Of a stretch of DNA of 64,000 nt, positions 1 through 10,593 are shown piece by piece. The notes below the pieces were generated by a model. It did not search any database, was not told the DNA's origin, and worked only from the letters and a program-made list of their open reading frames with translations. The DNA comes from Ditylenchus dipsaci (Eukaryota > Nematoda > Chromadorea > Rhabditida > Anguinidae). Positions within the stretch are counted from its first letter, which is position 1; each line of letters opens with the position of its first letter. The DNA is taken from contig SADC01001066.1 in the NCBI GenBank assembly GCA_004194705.1, positions 124,001 to 188,000 of the forward strand, in the 5' to 3' direction. Both the position numbers and the translations under genes were made by a program.

Positions 1-206
1 AATTGATTGAATCTACAACTTTACCACAACAACACAATTTTGTCCGTTGCGACTTGACAAAAATTACATGCTGGAATTGTGCGCACTTGAATGGTAGTAC
101 AAAATAAGGCAAAAAACACAAAATTTTTGCATAAACAGTTCATGTTCGAATTTTTTCATGAAGAAAACGGTTTGATTAGTGACGGCCACATCACATTGTC
201 TTAAAT
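1..206. other. AT-rich sequence without a gene
   Basis: I see no coding frame, RNA gene or repeat boundary in this stretch; it precedes the first inverted-repeat element. Confidence 0.5.
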
Positions 207-210
207 TTAA

Positions 211-442
211 AGGGCCTGACCTCTTCCTACTCGGTGGTCCCCCGCCAATTCAAAAATTTTCCCTTGATTATTGGACTTCTGTACGGATTTTTCCGCTAGG
301 TTTCTAACAAAACTAAGCCTAAAATTTGATTTCAGGACTAGTTTTATTAGAAACGTGGCAGAAAAATCCGAACAGAAGTCCAATGATCAAGGGAAAATTT
401 TTGAATGGCGGGGGACCACCGAGTAGGAAGAGGTCAGGCCCT
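211..442. mobile_element. 232-bp palindromic MITE with TTAA target duplication
   Basis: Two arms of about 100 bases are inverted copies of each other (for example TCCTACTCGGTGGTCCCCCG near 225 against its complement near 410). The outer ends read AGGGCCTGACC and GGTCAGGCCCT and are flanked on both sides by TTAA (207-210 and 443-446). TTAA duplication is typical of piggyBac-type elements, but no transposase is present, so the superfamily is an inference. Relatives lie at 21.1, 22.74, 37.3 and 38.67 kb. Confidence 0.75.
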
Positions 443-446
443 TTAA

Positions 447-1320
447 AAAGATTAGGGACAGCGAAATTTTGCGCGAAATTTGAAAATCTTTCAAATTTTA
501 TTAGAAAAAAGAGTTTCGGACTCAACGCTTGCAATCCTGTTTGCAATTAGGAAACTGCATTTGGGCGCAACCCCTCATAAAATAGTGCTAATATTGCTAA
601 AATTCACTTTACAAACTCTAGATTCAATGTATCAAAATTTGAGTCAAATTTCAATTTTTGTTTGGCGCGAAAATCGTAAAGTGAATACGTTTTTTTAAAT
701 TTTAAGGCTGACGTTATATCACGGCCCCCAAAATTCAAATCTTAGAAAGAAAGGCGCCAAACGAAATTTTTTCAAAAACGACTATTTTAGACCCTTTTAG
801 AATGTCTCTGTTTCGTACGCCTGATCTGATTTTTTCCTATTTAGATTCGGCGTGCTTACAACCGAAATATTCCTCCCAGTAAAGGCTTTGAAATGAGCCA
901 TCATTTGCATAAAAAATACAGGAAGTATCAAAATCACAATTGATTTCTTCAAATACTTTCAAAAATTTTGCATTATATGGTTGTCGAAAATTGAGTTCCT
1001 AAAAAGTTTTTTTGTCGACTTTTTCTCAAACAAATCGGAGGCACGATAGAGGAGTAAATCAGTTACATTTTCGCACCAAAGATATATGCAAAAATGCAAA
1101 TTTTAGGTCCGTTATGCAAAAGTTAGTTGGAAAACGCAAAAACCCCTATTTTCATTCGGAAAAATGCCAGTTGTTTGCTTTTAACGGTCTCTAGTTCTAA
1201 AAATTCTGACTTTACAAAAATTGGTCTGACGGTTCTGGTACCTGAATATACAGGCTACATTTTGGTATAAAAATTGTAAGGAAAAAATCTGTAGTTTTGC
1301 TTTTTTTACAATTGTTTATG
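447..1320. other. Intergenic AT-rich stretch, no gene seen
   Basis: Short open frames only. A GGC-rich patch at 715-745 (CACGGCCCCCAAAATTC) has an imperfect inverted partner at 2222-2252, so 707-2262 could be one degenerate inverted-repeat element enclosing the small candidate genes below. No exact target duplication could be read. Confidence 0.4.
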
Positions 1321-1363
1321 TCGCCCAATATTTTTTGTATTTTCAGGTGGTTTAATCGTGCGA

Positions 1364-1637
1364 ATGAGATGTGCTCCGGTGGTACAGAAAGAGCCAGTAA
1401 CAAAGCAATCTGTCGCTCTGAAAACTGTGGAATCAGCAATGGCTGCTGTGGAATCAAAAATCAAAAAACATATGAAAAAGACTATTCAAACAGGTATGTT
1501 TTTCGTGTGATAGATATTTCGGAATAATGTAGTACCTCAACAGCTTCTAGTGTCTCCATGCTACCACCGCATCATTTAACCCGTTTCGTCTTTCAGGTAT
1601 TCATAAGGTCTGCAGTTTGCTGAAGTGTCTCGTCTAA
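1364..1637 (+). CDS. Candidate two-exon small protein (56 aa)
   Basis: Exon 1 (1364-1493) starts 17 bases after a strong acceptor-like TTTTGTATTTTCAG, as expected for a trans-spliced nematode gene. It ends at CAG|GTATG; exon 2 (1597-1637) follows a TCTTTCAG acceptor and closes in phase after 13 codons. The product is basic, with two Cys near the C-terminus and an alternating Lys/Ala helix-like middle. I do not recognise a family. It overlaps, antisense, the secreted-protein candidate at 1576-1977, so probably at most one of the two is real. Confidence 0.25.
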
Positions 1638-1977
1638 GCAAATAACTGCCAAAGCAGGGAAGATCGTCTCCATGAAGTGTGCCAAGAATATCGTTAATGC
1701 AGGAGCTGAAAAGACTGGAGATGCTCAGGTCGGATTTGTGTGAGGCTATCTGATTTCCCAAGTATTCTTGTCCTGAGTTCGTTCGGAGTCTATGGAGTTT
1801 TACTGCTTCGCTTTTAGCGTTCGATGATGCAATCATCTTCTGGAAGCTTTCAATGGCGCGTCGTCCGGTGGGAAGAGTTTTCGGAGTGATTATTCTGTTC
1901 AAGTGCGGCTCACCAAGAAACAGGCTAAACAGGAAAAGAAGGTGTTCCTTTGCCATTATCAAGAAATAATTATTCAT
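1576..1977 (-). CDS. Candidate secreted protein (133 aa, single exon)
   Basis: The open frame starts at ATG 1977 on the minus strand. The N-terminus MAKEHLLFLFSLFLGEP, eight codons in, looks like a signal peptide core. The rest is polar with a few Cys in the C-terminal half. Base composition is visibly less AT-rich than its surroundings, which argues for coding history. No AATAAA was found shortly downstream and no family is recognised. It could also be a single exon of a longer gene or a captured fragment inside the degenerate inverted-repeat element at 707-2262. Confidence 0.3.
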   Translation of the reverse strand: MNNYFLIMAKEHLLFLFSLFLGEPHLNRIITPKTLPTGRRAIESFQKMIASSNAKSEAVKLHRLRTNSGQEYLGNQIASHKSDLSISSLFSSCINDILGTLHGDDLPCFGSYLLRRDTSANCRPYEYLKDETG

Positions 1978-2655
1978 GCTCGTTGTTTTTATTGGTTTTC
2001 TCAACTTATTTAATAGAGTTTGTTGTTTTTCTTATTATTTTTGTTTTTTATAGTTTTGAGTCTTTTCGAAATAAGAGAAGTTGTTAGAAAGCGGATCCTC
2101 GCCAGAAAAGCATTGAATCGCACATTTTTTACTTGAAGACAGAAACAGTATGAAAGTTTTGCCTAAAAATTTAATTTCAGGAAAAAATATTTTTGGCGTT
2201 TTGTTGTTCTTGAACTGCACTAGAATTCAAATTTTAGGGGCCGTGCTATGTAAAGCTCCGGTTTTAATTTTGCAGGTTTTAGGAGTGCGGTTTTCAGTCC
2301 TATTTTTTCATGCGCCCTGTTAGTCAACAGTTTAGGCATCTGAAGAAAAAAAGAGGAAAGAAAATGAGGCAGAAGAAGAGTGAGTCAATCGTGAGGCGTA
2401 AAATCCATATTTAAATTTGCTGCTCGTTTTCTTCACGGCAACTTGTTTGTTTGTAGCCATAATCGACAACCAAACAACCAAAATCGGAGTACAACAATTC
2501 ATGTAATTGAGGTACTGGAATGATAGGTGAACAAGCGGTGCTGATAATCCGAAATACAAAAGGTGGTGCATTTCATTGGCCACAATGAAGGCTGGCTAAA
2601 CTAACCTAATTTCGTCATAAAAAGTGATAATTAATAATCGCATGTGTCAGAATTT
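1978..2655. other. Intergenic, AT-rich
   Basis: No convincing gene. It contains the right inverted partner (2222-2252) of the 715-745 patch. The base sequence GCTATGTAAAGC at 2247-2258 also occurs in the terminal repeat of the MULE element at 44.6 kb. Confidence 0.4.
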
Positions 2656-2984
2656 TTTTTAAAGCTACGTCACAGTGCGAACACTTTGAATCTCGCTTTT
2701 CACCCTCCATTGTGAAAACAGTATTTCTTTCACTTTCACTCTTACTTTCACTTTGACCCTCCCTTTCACTTTCACTCCGTTCACAATGAAGAGTGAGAGT
2801 GAAAGTAAGGGAAAAAGTGGGAGGAACTTTTTTGACATCGTCAAGTGTGAGACAAAGTGAGGGCAAAGTGAGAGAAATTTTTGAACATTTTTGTCTTGAA
2901 AATTATCCTTGTTTAATTCTCATTTTTTTCAAACTCTATTAATTATCTGTTCGACTTGTTATAACTCAGTCTCAGGGTGCATCA

Positions 2985-3235
2985 ACTACCCCAAATCTCA
3001 TCAAACTACTGCAAGTGAGCCTAAACCCTCTAAGTCACCCTGAACACCCCAAATGCCTCAAACCATTTCGAAACAACCCCAAACCTCTTAAAACCACGCT
3101 GAACAGCTCCAAATGGTCTAAACCCATCCGAAATATCTCAAACTGCCCAAAACACCTCGAATGGTCCCAAATAATTAAAAACCACTCAAAACCTGTCCAA
3201 TCATCCTAAGCACCCCAAACCACCTCAAGAAACCA
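2985..3235 (+). repeat. Decayed C-rich minisatellite (CCCAAACCACC-like)
   Basis: Irregular 9-12 base units of the form CCCCAAAYCNCCTCAAA repeat through the block. The same vocabulary makes up 49530-49885, indicating a dispersed minisatellite family. Confidence 0.6.
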
Positions 3236-3299
3236 GAAGCACTATAAACTACGTCAAACTAACCTGAACCTAGGCCTAAAAATTTAAAGTTATTTCTGC

Positions 3300-3725
3300 A
3301 CCCCGGATTCAAAACAGCGACCTCCCTTCTAAGTACATGAGGCACTGAACCGACTCCTATCTTTATTAGGATCGCTCAGAACTCACTTCGGAGTGGACAA
3401 AAAGCAAAATAACTGGTTTTTAGAGGTTTACAAAAGGGGGGTAAACTTTCTGCGAAAAAGCAATTGAGCGGATCAGAATTCTAGTCCGATGCGCTTGATC
3501 GCCCAGAATTCCAGATTTTTGGTGTTTTGGAGTGGTTCAGAGTGGATTAGTGTGGATTTCTGAGCGATCGATTTTTCGGAAAAAGTTTATCCTCTTTTAG
3601 TAAACCCCTAAAACCCGTTATTTTGTTTTTTTCGGCCACTCCAAAGCAAGAAGAACAGTTGGTGTTGCTCATGTACTCATAACCGATGTTGCTGGTTCGA
3701 ATCCCTCTGGGTGCACACACTTTTT
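3300..3725. repeat. Palindrome with two inverted tRNA-like segments
   Basis: The arms 3391-3432 and 3599-3641 are inverted copies. Outside them lie two tRNA-like segments in opposite orientation: minus strand near 3300-3355 and plus strand near 3655-3715. The plus copy contains TGGTTCGAATCCC, an RNA polymerase III B-box, after CTCATGTACTCATAACC. Related segments occur at 56.52-56.69 kb. A tRNA-derived SINE is the best explanation. Confidence 0.5.
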
Positions 3726-4149
3726 TGTAAATTCCGCTAATTGGACACACCAAAATTGAGTGAGAGTGAAAGTGAGAGTAAAAATAAGTGTCTGCTAATT
3801 GTGCACACACTGAAAGGGAGAGTGAGAGGCAAGAGTGAGAGTGAAAGGAAAAATCCGCCAATTGGACACGAGCATAGGTGTACCCAGGATTTTCTGACGG
3901 GGGGATTTTGAAGGTCGGCTAAATAGGGTGAAAATCTATAGCTATAGCAAGGCTAGCCCCCCTCTGGGTACGCCTATGGACGCGAGGCTCAAGAGTGAAA
4001 ATGAGAGGAAAAGTAAAAAACGCATTGTGAACAGGATGAAAGTGAAAGTGAGAGTTAAAGTGAGAGTGAAAACCAAGTAAGAGACACTTTTTTGCATTGT
4101 GAACACAGTGAAAGTGAGAGTTAAAGTGTCGCATTTGTGAACGTAGCTT

Positions 4150-4278
4150 TAGTGGGCTTCGACACGGTTTTTCTATTACTTATATCACATAAGATAGGTT
4201 CCGGGACTGAACGAGGTATATCTTATATCGAGGTGTAAATTGTATCGGTGGTATCTTATATCGAGACTCGACTGTATT
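4150..4278 (-). mobile_element. Fragment of a pogo-like element end
   Basis: The end reads ATCGAGACTCGACTGTA (about 4259-4275), matching the CAGTCGA-type termini of the TA-flanked elements at 8.07, 24.0, 25.6 and 39.0 kb. No matching left terminus is seen. Confidence 0.45.
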
Positions 4279-4467
4279 TCAATTTTTTCCTCTTTATCTT
4301 TTAAAGTCTACATAGCACATTTAAAAAATCCGGTGTTTTACCATGGCCAATAGGTCAATACTGCTCTCTTCTAAGATTATAGAGAAAGACATGAAAGTTA
4401 AATTGAAAACAGGAGAATAATAGGGAAGGAGTCAATCACTAAATGAGCAGACAATTTCCAAAAGAAA

Positions 4468-4473
4468 TTTATT
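4468..4473 (-). promoter_or_regulatory. Polyadenylation signal AATAAA of the NDP-kinase-like gene
   Basis: On the minus strand AATAAA lies only 36 bases beyond the left edge of the hAT-like element. It was therefore originally a few dozen bases after the stop codon of the NDP-kinase-like gene, before the element inserted. Confidence 0.6.
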
Positions 4474-4516
4474 CACTGTCAATGTTACATTTTGATTTTT
4501 ACATGTTAGTCTCAAT

Positions 4517-6012
4517 CAGAGGTGGGCAAAGATCAGATCAGTTCAGATCAGATCAGTTCAGATCAGATCAGATCAGTTCAGATCAGATCAGATCGCCGAA
4601 GATCAGATCAGATCAGATCAAGATCAGATCAGATCAGATCGGCATAATATTTTTTTTTTTAATTTTGTCAAATTTGACACTTTAAGTCAAAATTTTACGG
4701 CGAAACGTATTTTACACAGAGTTGGGAAAAGATCAGATCGATTTAGATCAGATCAGTTCAGATCAGTTCAGATCAGTTCAGATCGGGTCAGATCGTGTCA
4801 GATCGGGTCAGATCGGTCAGATCGGGTCAGATCAGTTCAGATCGTTATTGATTACTGTGCAGAATTTCCGGTGAACACGATGGCGGGGCTCCTTTTTGCT
4901 ACAATCATTGATGAAGTAGGTGTAAAAGGGTCCGGGAGGTAACACATTGTGCAGGGTCAAAGTCCAGCTGGTACCCACAGGTTTTCAATTAATGCACCAT
5001 GATGGTCATACTACACCCACGCTCATAATATACCAAAATGACCGCCAGGAATTTAGCTTTTTGAAAATACTAACCATTGACTCTTTCGATTTGAAGGTTT
5101 AAGATAAATCACCACTTGTTTATTGGAGTAGCGATTTTCAAAACGCTCCATTCTTACTTTCTATAAGCAAAAAACTTTGTGCAGAGATAAATATAGCTGA
5201 ATAATCAAAACAAAACAAAGAGCAGAATGTCACTGTCATTTTGGCTTTGAATGCAACTATAGTTCATTGTCAAGTTATGACAAATGTGCAAAATGAAATA
5301 TTAAGTTGTGACACAAATTTTTTATAACTTTTTTTCCGCTGGGAAAACTTTTGATTCTGACACTGCATTCGTGTTCAGCATGGTCGATTTGCTTATAAAA
5401 ACTTCTTTCAAAATTTCAGAGTCCCCGTCAAATTTTGATTTCCGCTCAAGACAATTAAGATTGAAATTTTAAATTCAAATGTTAATTATCTTGAACGAAA
5501 TTCAAATTTGACAGTGACTCTGAAATTTCAAAAGAAGCTTTACTTTATGAAGACCATGCTGAACACGAATCCAGTGTCCGAATGAAAGTTTTCCAGCCGA
5601 AAAAAATCTACCGACAAAAGTTGTAATTAAATATATAGTTAAAAACACAATAAACCTTTCTTTTTGACTGTAAAATACGTTTCGCCGTAAATTTTGACTT
5701 AGAGTGTGAAATTTGACAAAATTAAAGAAAAAAAATGTAAGCCGATCTCAGCCGATCTGACCCGATCTGACCCGATCTGACCCGATCTGAACTGATCTGA
5801 ACTGATCTGATCTAAATTGATCTGATCTTTTCCCACTATGTGAAAATACGTTTCGCCGCTAAATTTTGACTTAAAGTGTCAAATTTGACAAAATTAAAGA
5901 AAAAAAATTTATGCCGATCTGATCTGATCTGATCTGATCTGATCTGATCTGATCTTCGGCGATCTGATCTGATCTGATCTGAACTGATCTGATCTGATCT
6001 TTGCCCACTCTG
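4517..6012. mobile_element. hAT-like non-autonomous element, GATCAGATCAGTTCA family, copy 1
   Basis: The termini CAGAGGTGGGCAAAGATCAG and CTTTGCCCACTCTG are inverted and have the CAGRGGTGGGCAA look of hAT ends. The target duplication GTCTCAAT is exact (4509-4516 and 6013-6020). Both ends carry arrays of GATCAGATCAGTTCA. The interior is itself an inverted repeat around 5.3-5.65 kb and contains two opposing copies of the motif ATGCTGAACACGAATCC. There is no transposase. A second copy lies at 21321-22728. Confidence 0.93.
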
Positions 6013-6019
6013 GTCTCAA

Positions 6020-6462
6020 TTACACTTGGCTCTTCAATTCTTCATCATCTGGCTCCAAGTTGAGGAAGGTGAAGTAGTCAGTCCAGTTGTCCACTTCAAA
6101 CGGGGCATCATCGGCATCCGAAGAATGAAGCAAGTTCATCATTGGACCAGCCTCAGCGAGCACATGCTGTCTTCGGAACCGATTCTTCATCTGACGAATC
6201 TGCTCTACGATGCCGTATCCGCGAAGCCAGAGGACCCAGGTAGGACGTGTCGATAGCCAAGCCGCCAATTCCGCCTTTTGCGCTTCCTCCAGATTCCTTT
6301 GGTACTTCATGTGCTTCTCAATGAGGTCTCGGCCAGCGATCCCATTCTTTCTCCAATAATCTTCAAACTTGAAATGGACTGAAGGCTTTGCAAAATGTTG
6401 GCGGAAAGACGGCGGCTGACTCCATCAGGCTTGATGATCACAATGCAGTTTTCAAGGGACAT
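6020..6462 (-). CDS. Nucleoside diphosphate kinase-like protein, one-base frame break
   Basis: Reading from ATG 6462 the first part contains CIVIIKPDGVSRRL, the nucleotide-binding start of the NDP kinase fold. The downstream frame ends with NLLHSSDADDAPFE, matching the family's N-x-x-H-x-S-D catalytic histidine motif. The two frames join near 6325-6330 (GCCGAGACCTC) if one base is missing; the repaired length is 147 residues, the normal family length of about 150. NDP kinases transfer the gamma-phosphate between nucleoside di- and triphosphates through a phospho-histidine. The middle is divergent, so this may be a non-canonical NME-type member. There is no intron. The hAT-like element at 4517-6012 is inserted exactly at the stop codon, displacing the poly(A) signal. 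Pseudogene status is possible, but similar one-base breaks occur in most genes of this window. Confidence 0.75.
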
Positions 6463-6969
6463 GGCTTGCAACAGACGAGAGAGAATGAAGGACAAAGAGA
6501 AAAGACAGAGCGAAGAGAAGCAACCGATTGAAGACAGATTAGTTGAGCAGAATGAGAAAATGCCAGTTTTAGGTAGTTTTGCAAAAAGTATTTTTAATTC
6601 CATAAATTCGGTTTGGTGGGCGGGAAAAACCATAATACCATAATCTAGTTCTAAACAGTGTCGGCGATTGCCTCGAATTGAAACACCCGTCAAAATATGT
6701 AAATATACCGTCAAAATATGTAAATTTTTCGTCAAATTCAAATTCTGCATGGGTAAATTCACTTTTTATCTTGTCAAGTGCATATTTTGTGAAGGATGCG
6801 TGAATTTATCATCCGATCTTGTCTTTTCTATGTCAAATTCTTAGAAGTGAACAGGGTTTATACACCAATGTTGCTGTTATCTCACAAGTAAGGGACCGTG
6901 ACTGTGACCTGGGGTAATTTCGATTGAAAAAATTTATGTGCGTATTATTGTAGAGCATGTATATAATTA
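6463..6969. other. Upstream region of the NDP-kinase-like gene
   Basis: No further gene. It holds a short direct repeat of CGTCAAAATATGTAAAT at 6690-6740, also found in the palindrome at 33.6-34.0 kb. A segment at 6595-6632 (TTGGTGGGCGGGAA) resembles the terminus of the neighbouring palindrome. Confidence 0.5.
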
Positions 6970-9555
6970 TTTTTGATTCCATTAATTAGGTTGGTGGGCG
7001 GGAATGTTAGTATTGTTGAGTAATAATGGTGAGGTGGCCTGTTGTTGGAGCTTTTGTTTAGCTTGTGCTCGAAATTTTTTAATCATTTTTAACACCGAAA
7101 AATCGGATGGTAACTTTTTTATTCGGGTGCTATTTTTCACGCTGATCATTTTTGTGTAAGGTGGTATGGGTGTTTGCTAGTCATGAAGTGACCTTATTAC
7201 CTGTTTTCAGTTCTCGACCATTTCAGGTACGGTGAATAATCTTTCGAGAAGCAGAAATCACTTGTATTAAACTGCATCAGGGACTGCAATAGCTCAAAAA
7301 GAACGCGCCAGGATCTGCTCTTTCGAAAAAAGTGTATGTAGGTTGACATAGGTCGGCAAAACTTGAATAACCAGCATTCAACGCACAGATCCACGAATTT
7401 CTCACCAGGTAGATTTACACTTGAAGCTGCCCGAAAGCATGTCACAGCTGTGTTTGACCGCTTAATGCTTAGTCAATACTTGTAGGGTAATTCAAGAGCT
7501 ACAAGTTAGGGAAAATTCGGCACGAAAATTGAGCAAAAAGCAGGCTTCTCATCTGTACTTTATTTTAAGATTTGTACTTTATTTGGCCACCTAAATCTTT
7601 AGAAATTTTGAGATTTTACGTCAAAATCTTTATCTTTGGTGCTCAAATCTCAACAAGCACTGGATAAAATGACACTTTTTGACGAAAAATGCCCGAACAT
7701 GTACTTTTTTGCCAAATATACTTTATTTCAAAAATTTTGAGATGAGAACTCTGAGCAAAAGTCACTTCAAAATTGCAGGAGAAGGGTAAAACCAGTTGTT
7801 TTCCTGGACTAGGAATCCGAAGGGTACTCAGATCTACTTATTTTCGACTGAATTTTTAAAGCATTTTCAGTTTACCATATACCAAAATAATCAACAAGGA
7901 AAATTCCATGAACTAGTGCAAAGACTCACAATGCAACAAGCAAATATCACAATATTCAAGCCAAAGGAATTTGACATCAAAACTACCAAAAACCAGGGGC
8001 TTTTAGACTAAAATGCAAGTGGTTATGGCTTGGGGTTGTAATTTTTTCAAATTTTCATTGGAAATTTTGATACAGTCGACTCTTGATTTAACATACACCC
8101 TGGGGACCGACCCAGCCGTATGTTAAATCGGGGGTAATTTGACGGAGTTTATTATTGAAGGGACCGGCCAAGCTGTATATTAAATCGGGGGTGTATGTTA
8201 AATCGACCGTATGTTAAATCGAGAGTCGACTTTAAAATAAAAATATTACGTTATAGAGTGCAGAAAACTGCATCCGATACAAATGTTGGATCACAGGTGT
8301 GACTGTTTTCTCTCTTTTTGAGAGGATTGACAAAGTTGCCTGGCAGCCTTCTCATGGATGGATGTTTTCTGGTTTTATTCTGATGGGTTTGAAATCAACA
8401 TTCAAACAAAATGTTTGGGCAAGTTTTTCAACATAATATAGCCGAGAATTCGGCGAGTATTTTTTTATAATAGAATTTAAATTTTATGATAATTGTGTTG
8501 CTTTCAAGCCTAGTAGAATGAAACCAGAATCGTCCATCCATGAAAAGGCTGTCAGGCCACTTCTTCAATTCTCTCAAAAAGAGGGAAAACACAGTTTCAC
8601 CTGTTATCCAACCATTGTATCTGGTCCAGTTTTTTGCGCTCTATCGCATGATTTTTGTTATGTTTGAAAATTTCTTATAAAATTTGAAGAAAGTTACGAA
8701 ACCAAGCAATAACCACTTGAATTTTCGTCTAAAAGCACCTGGTTTTCGGTATGGTTTGAGGTCAAACTGTTTTGCCTTGAATATTGTGATATTTGCTTGT
8801 TGTCTTGTGAGTCTTTGCGCTAGTTCTGTAGCGATTTTCACGCTGCGCATTTGGTATATTATCAGCAAATATTTTCATCGAAAAGTACACAGCAATAAGC
8901 CAAATCAGATATCCTTCAAATTGCAATACCAGGGAAATAGCTGGTTTTACCTCTTCTACTGAAGTTCCGAAGTGAGTTTTTGCTCAATTTTCGTGCCGAA
9001 TTTTTCCCTAACTTGTAGCTCTTGAATTACCCTACAAGTATTGACTAAGCATTAAGCGGTCATACACAGCTGTGACATGCTTTCGGGCAGCTTCAAGTGT
9101 AAATCTACCTGGTGAGAAATTCGTGGATCTGTGCGTTGAATGCTGGTTATTCAAGTTTTGCCGACCTATGTCAACCTACATACACTTTTCGAAAGAGCAG
9201 ATCCTGGCGGTTCTTTTTGAGCTATTGCAGTCCCTGATGCAGTTTATACAAGTGATTTCTGCTTCTCGAAAGATTATTCACCGTACCTGAAATGGTCGAG
9301 AACTGAAAACAGGTAATAAGGTCACTTCATGACTAGCAAACACCCATACCACCTTACACAAAAAATGATCAGCGTGAAAAATAGCACCCGAATAAACAAA
9401 AGTTACATCCGATTTTCCGGTGTTAAAAATGATTAAAAAATTTTCGAGCAACAAGCTAAACAAAAGCTCCAACAACAGGCCACCTCACCATTATTACTCA
9501 ACAATACTAACATTCCGCCCACCAAACCTAATTAATGGAATCAAAAATAACTTCA
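6970..9555. repeat. 2.6-kb foldback (giant palindrome)
   Basis: Left arm 6970-8460 and right arm 8480-9555 are inverted copies with small indels. For example CCATTAATTAGGTTGGTGGG (6978) pairs with its complement near 9535, and the segment 7197-7445 with 9072-9290. Any open frame seen on one arm is therefore mirrored on the other and is not evidence of a gene. The left arm is longer because a TA-flanked element sits at 8073-8232 in that arm only. Confidence 0.85.
8073..8232. mobile_element. Pogo-like MITE (CAGTCGACTC ends, TA duplication)
   Basis: Termini CAGTCGACTCTTGATTTAAC and AAATCGAGAGTCGACTT are inverted and flanked by TA. The interior is a run of TATGTTAAATCG-like units. It is present in only one arm of the surrounding palindrome. 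Confidence 0.75.
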
Positions 9556-9645
9556 TGACTAGCAAACACCCATACCACTTACACACAAAATGATCAGCGT
9601 GAAAAATAGCACCCGAATAAACAAAAGTTACCATCCGATTTTTCC
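9556..9645. repeat. Tandem partial duplication of the palindrome end
   Basis: The segment CTTCATGACTAGCAAACACC onward repeats the sequence already seen at 9326-9415 in the same orientation, with a few differences. Confidence 0.7.
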
Positions 9646-10084
9646 CATGTTAAGTAATAATTTTGCCATTTATCACAATAAGAATAGAAGACTAATCAAC
9701 CTTATTTAATGGTTTTTCACCTTTTCCATTTCGATTTTGAAAGCATTTTCTGATTAACTCAGAATATCTGATATTGATGATGCTTTTCAAACTCTTAATT
9801 CTACTCAAGTTTCTCTGAGATCGTACACCGAGTTGTTGACAAATATGGCTCTGAAATCAAATTTTTAAAAACAAAAAACCTAGGATTAATCCTTTCGTGT
9901 CAAGACTATCTCCTTAACAGCTTTCATCCTGATTCGTACCAGTGTTTCCGAAAGTAACCCCTACAACAGGGATGCACGGCGGGAAAAATCAGAAAATCAG
10001 GTATGTCTTAGCTACAGAAATTTTCGACGAAAAGTGTTAATCTGATCACGAGGACATATAGCTAACTTTGAGGTTGCCTATACC
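9646..10084. other. Intergenic, nothing recognised
   Basis: AT-rich, no gene-like exon or repeat boundary recognised. Confidence 0.5.
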
Positions 10085-10088
10085 GGTA

Positions 10089-10214
10089 CGTGACAATTCC
10101 CTGCCGCGCCAATTCCCTGCCGCGGCCGATTCCTGCCGGACAATTCCCTGCCGGACAATTCCCTGCCGGACAGTTCCCTGCCGGACAATTCCCTGCCGGA
10201 CAATTCCCTGCCGG
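10089..10214 (+). repeat. 15-bp minisatellite GACAATTCCCTGCCG, about 8 units
   Basis: Units are nearly identical; all frames are open through the array, producing spurious repetitive peptides. In this window such arrays sit just inside transposon termini, so this may be one end of an element whose other end is lost or unrecognised. Confidence 0.85.
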
Positions 10215-10373
10215 GAAAAATCTACTAGTAAAATCATATTCAATTAATATCCCAACTAAACAAATTACATTTTTATTGAGAATCAACTAGAACAACAATA
10301 ACAAACAACTCCTTAAACGAAAACAGAGTAACACAATATAACATTTCAACGTACTACTGATCTCCAATGAAGT

Positions 10374-10593
10374 TCAATTGGAAACGGCGGCGGCGGTCTC
10401 ATCACGGAACTTAATAAAAAGAACATAAATGAAAATCAAAGATTAAATATAAAAAATGACTCACAACAAATTGTCTCGCGAACCATTCGATACTCGGCTC
10501 CAGACTTGGCTCGTGGCTTATTAGGTATCTTGCAGGTCCGGAAAGATTCGATACGTTAAGCGGCGGGAACGAAAGCCAAAGACAGATTAGCAT
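10374..10593 (-). pseudogene. 3' end of a minus-strand gene or transposon gene remnant
   Basis: A minus-strand exon ending at 10465 (CAATTTGTT|GTGAGT) can splice to 10409-10374 after TTTATTAAG, ending in DETAAAVSN and a TGA. An AATAAA lies downstream at 10272-10277. Part of it (ARQF) resembles the final exon inside the element at 20106-20738. I cannot name the product; a decayed transposase tail is the likeliest reading. Confidence 0.3.

Larger units (their letters stand above)
2661..4150. mobile_element. Inverted-repeat element with GAGTGAAAGT microsatellite ends
   Basis: The left end AAAGCTACGT (2661) and right end ACGTAGCTTT (4150) are inverted. Both sub-ends carry arrays of AGTGAGAGTGAAAGT-type repeats (2720-2870; 3755-3855; 3990-4125) and the phrase 'GTGAACAC'. 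The same GAGAGTGAGAG and GTTCACA vocabulary is found in the TAA-flanked element at 43520-44374, so this is probably the same PIF/Harbinger-like group. The target duplication here is ambiguous because the flanks are poly-T. Confidence 0.6.

Noticed and set aside
7197..7445. Conserved ORF starting MTCFRAASSVNLPGEK, present twice
   Set aside because: The second copy (9072-9290) is the mirrored arm of the 2.6-kb palindrome, so the identity says nothing about selection.
10089..10214. Evenly spaced repeats resembling a CRISPR array
   Set aside because: There are no spacers between units, and the genome is eukaryotic; this is a minisatellite.
10046..10290. Open frames on both strands with repeated RQGIV / PAGNC / AGQFP peptides
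   Set aside because: They are the translations of a 15-base minisatellite, whose length is a multiple of three; every frame stays open.
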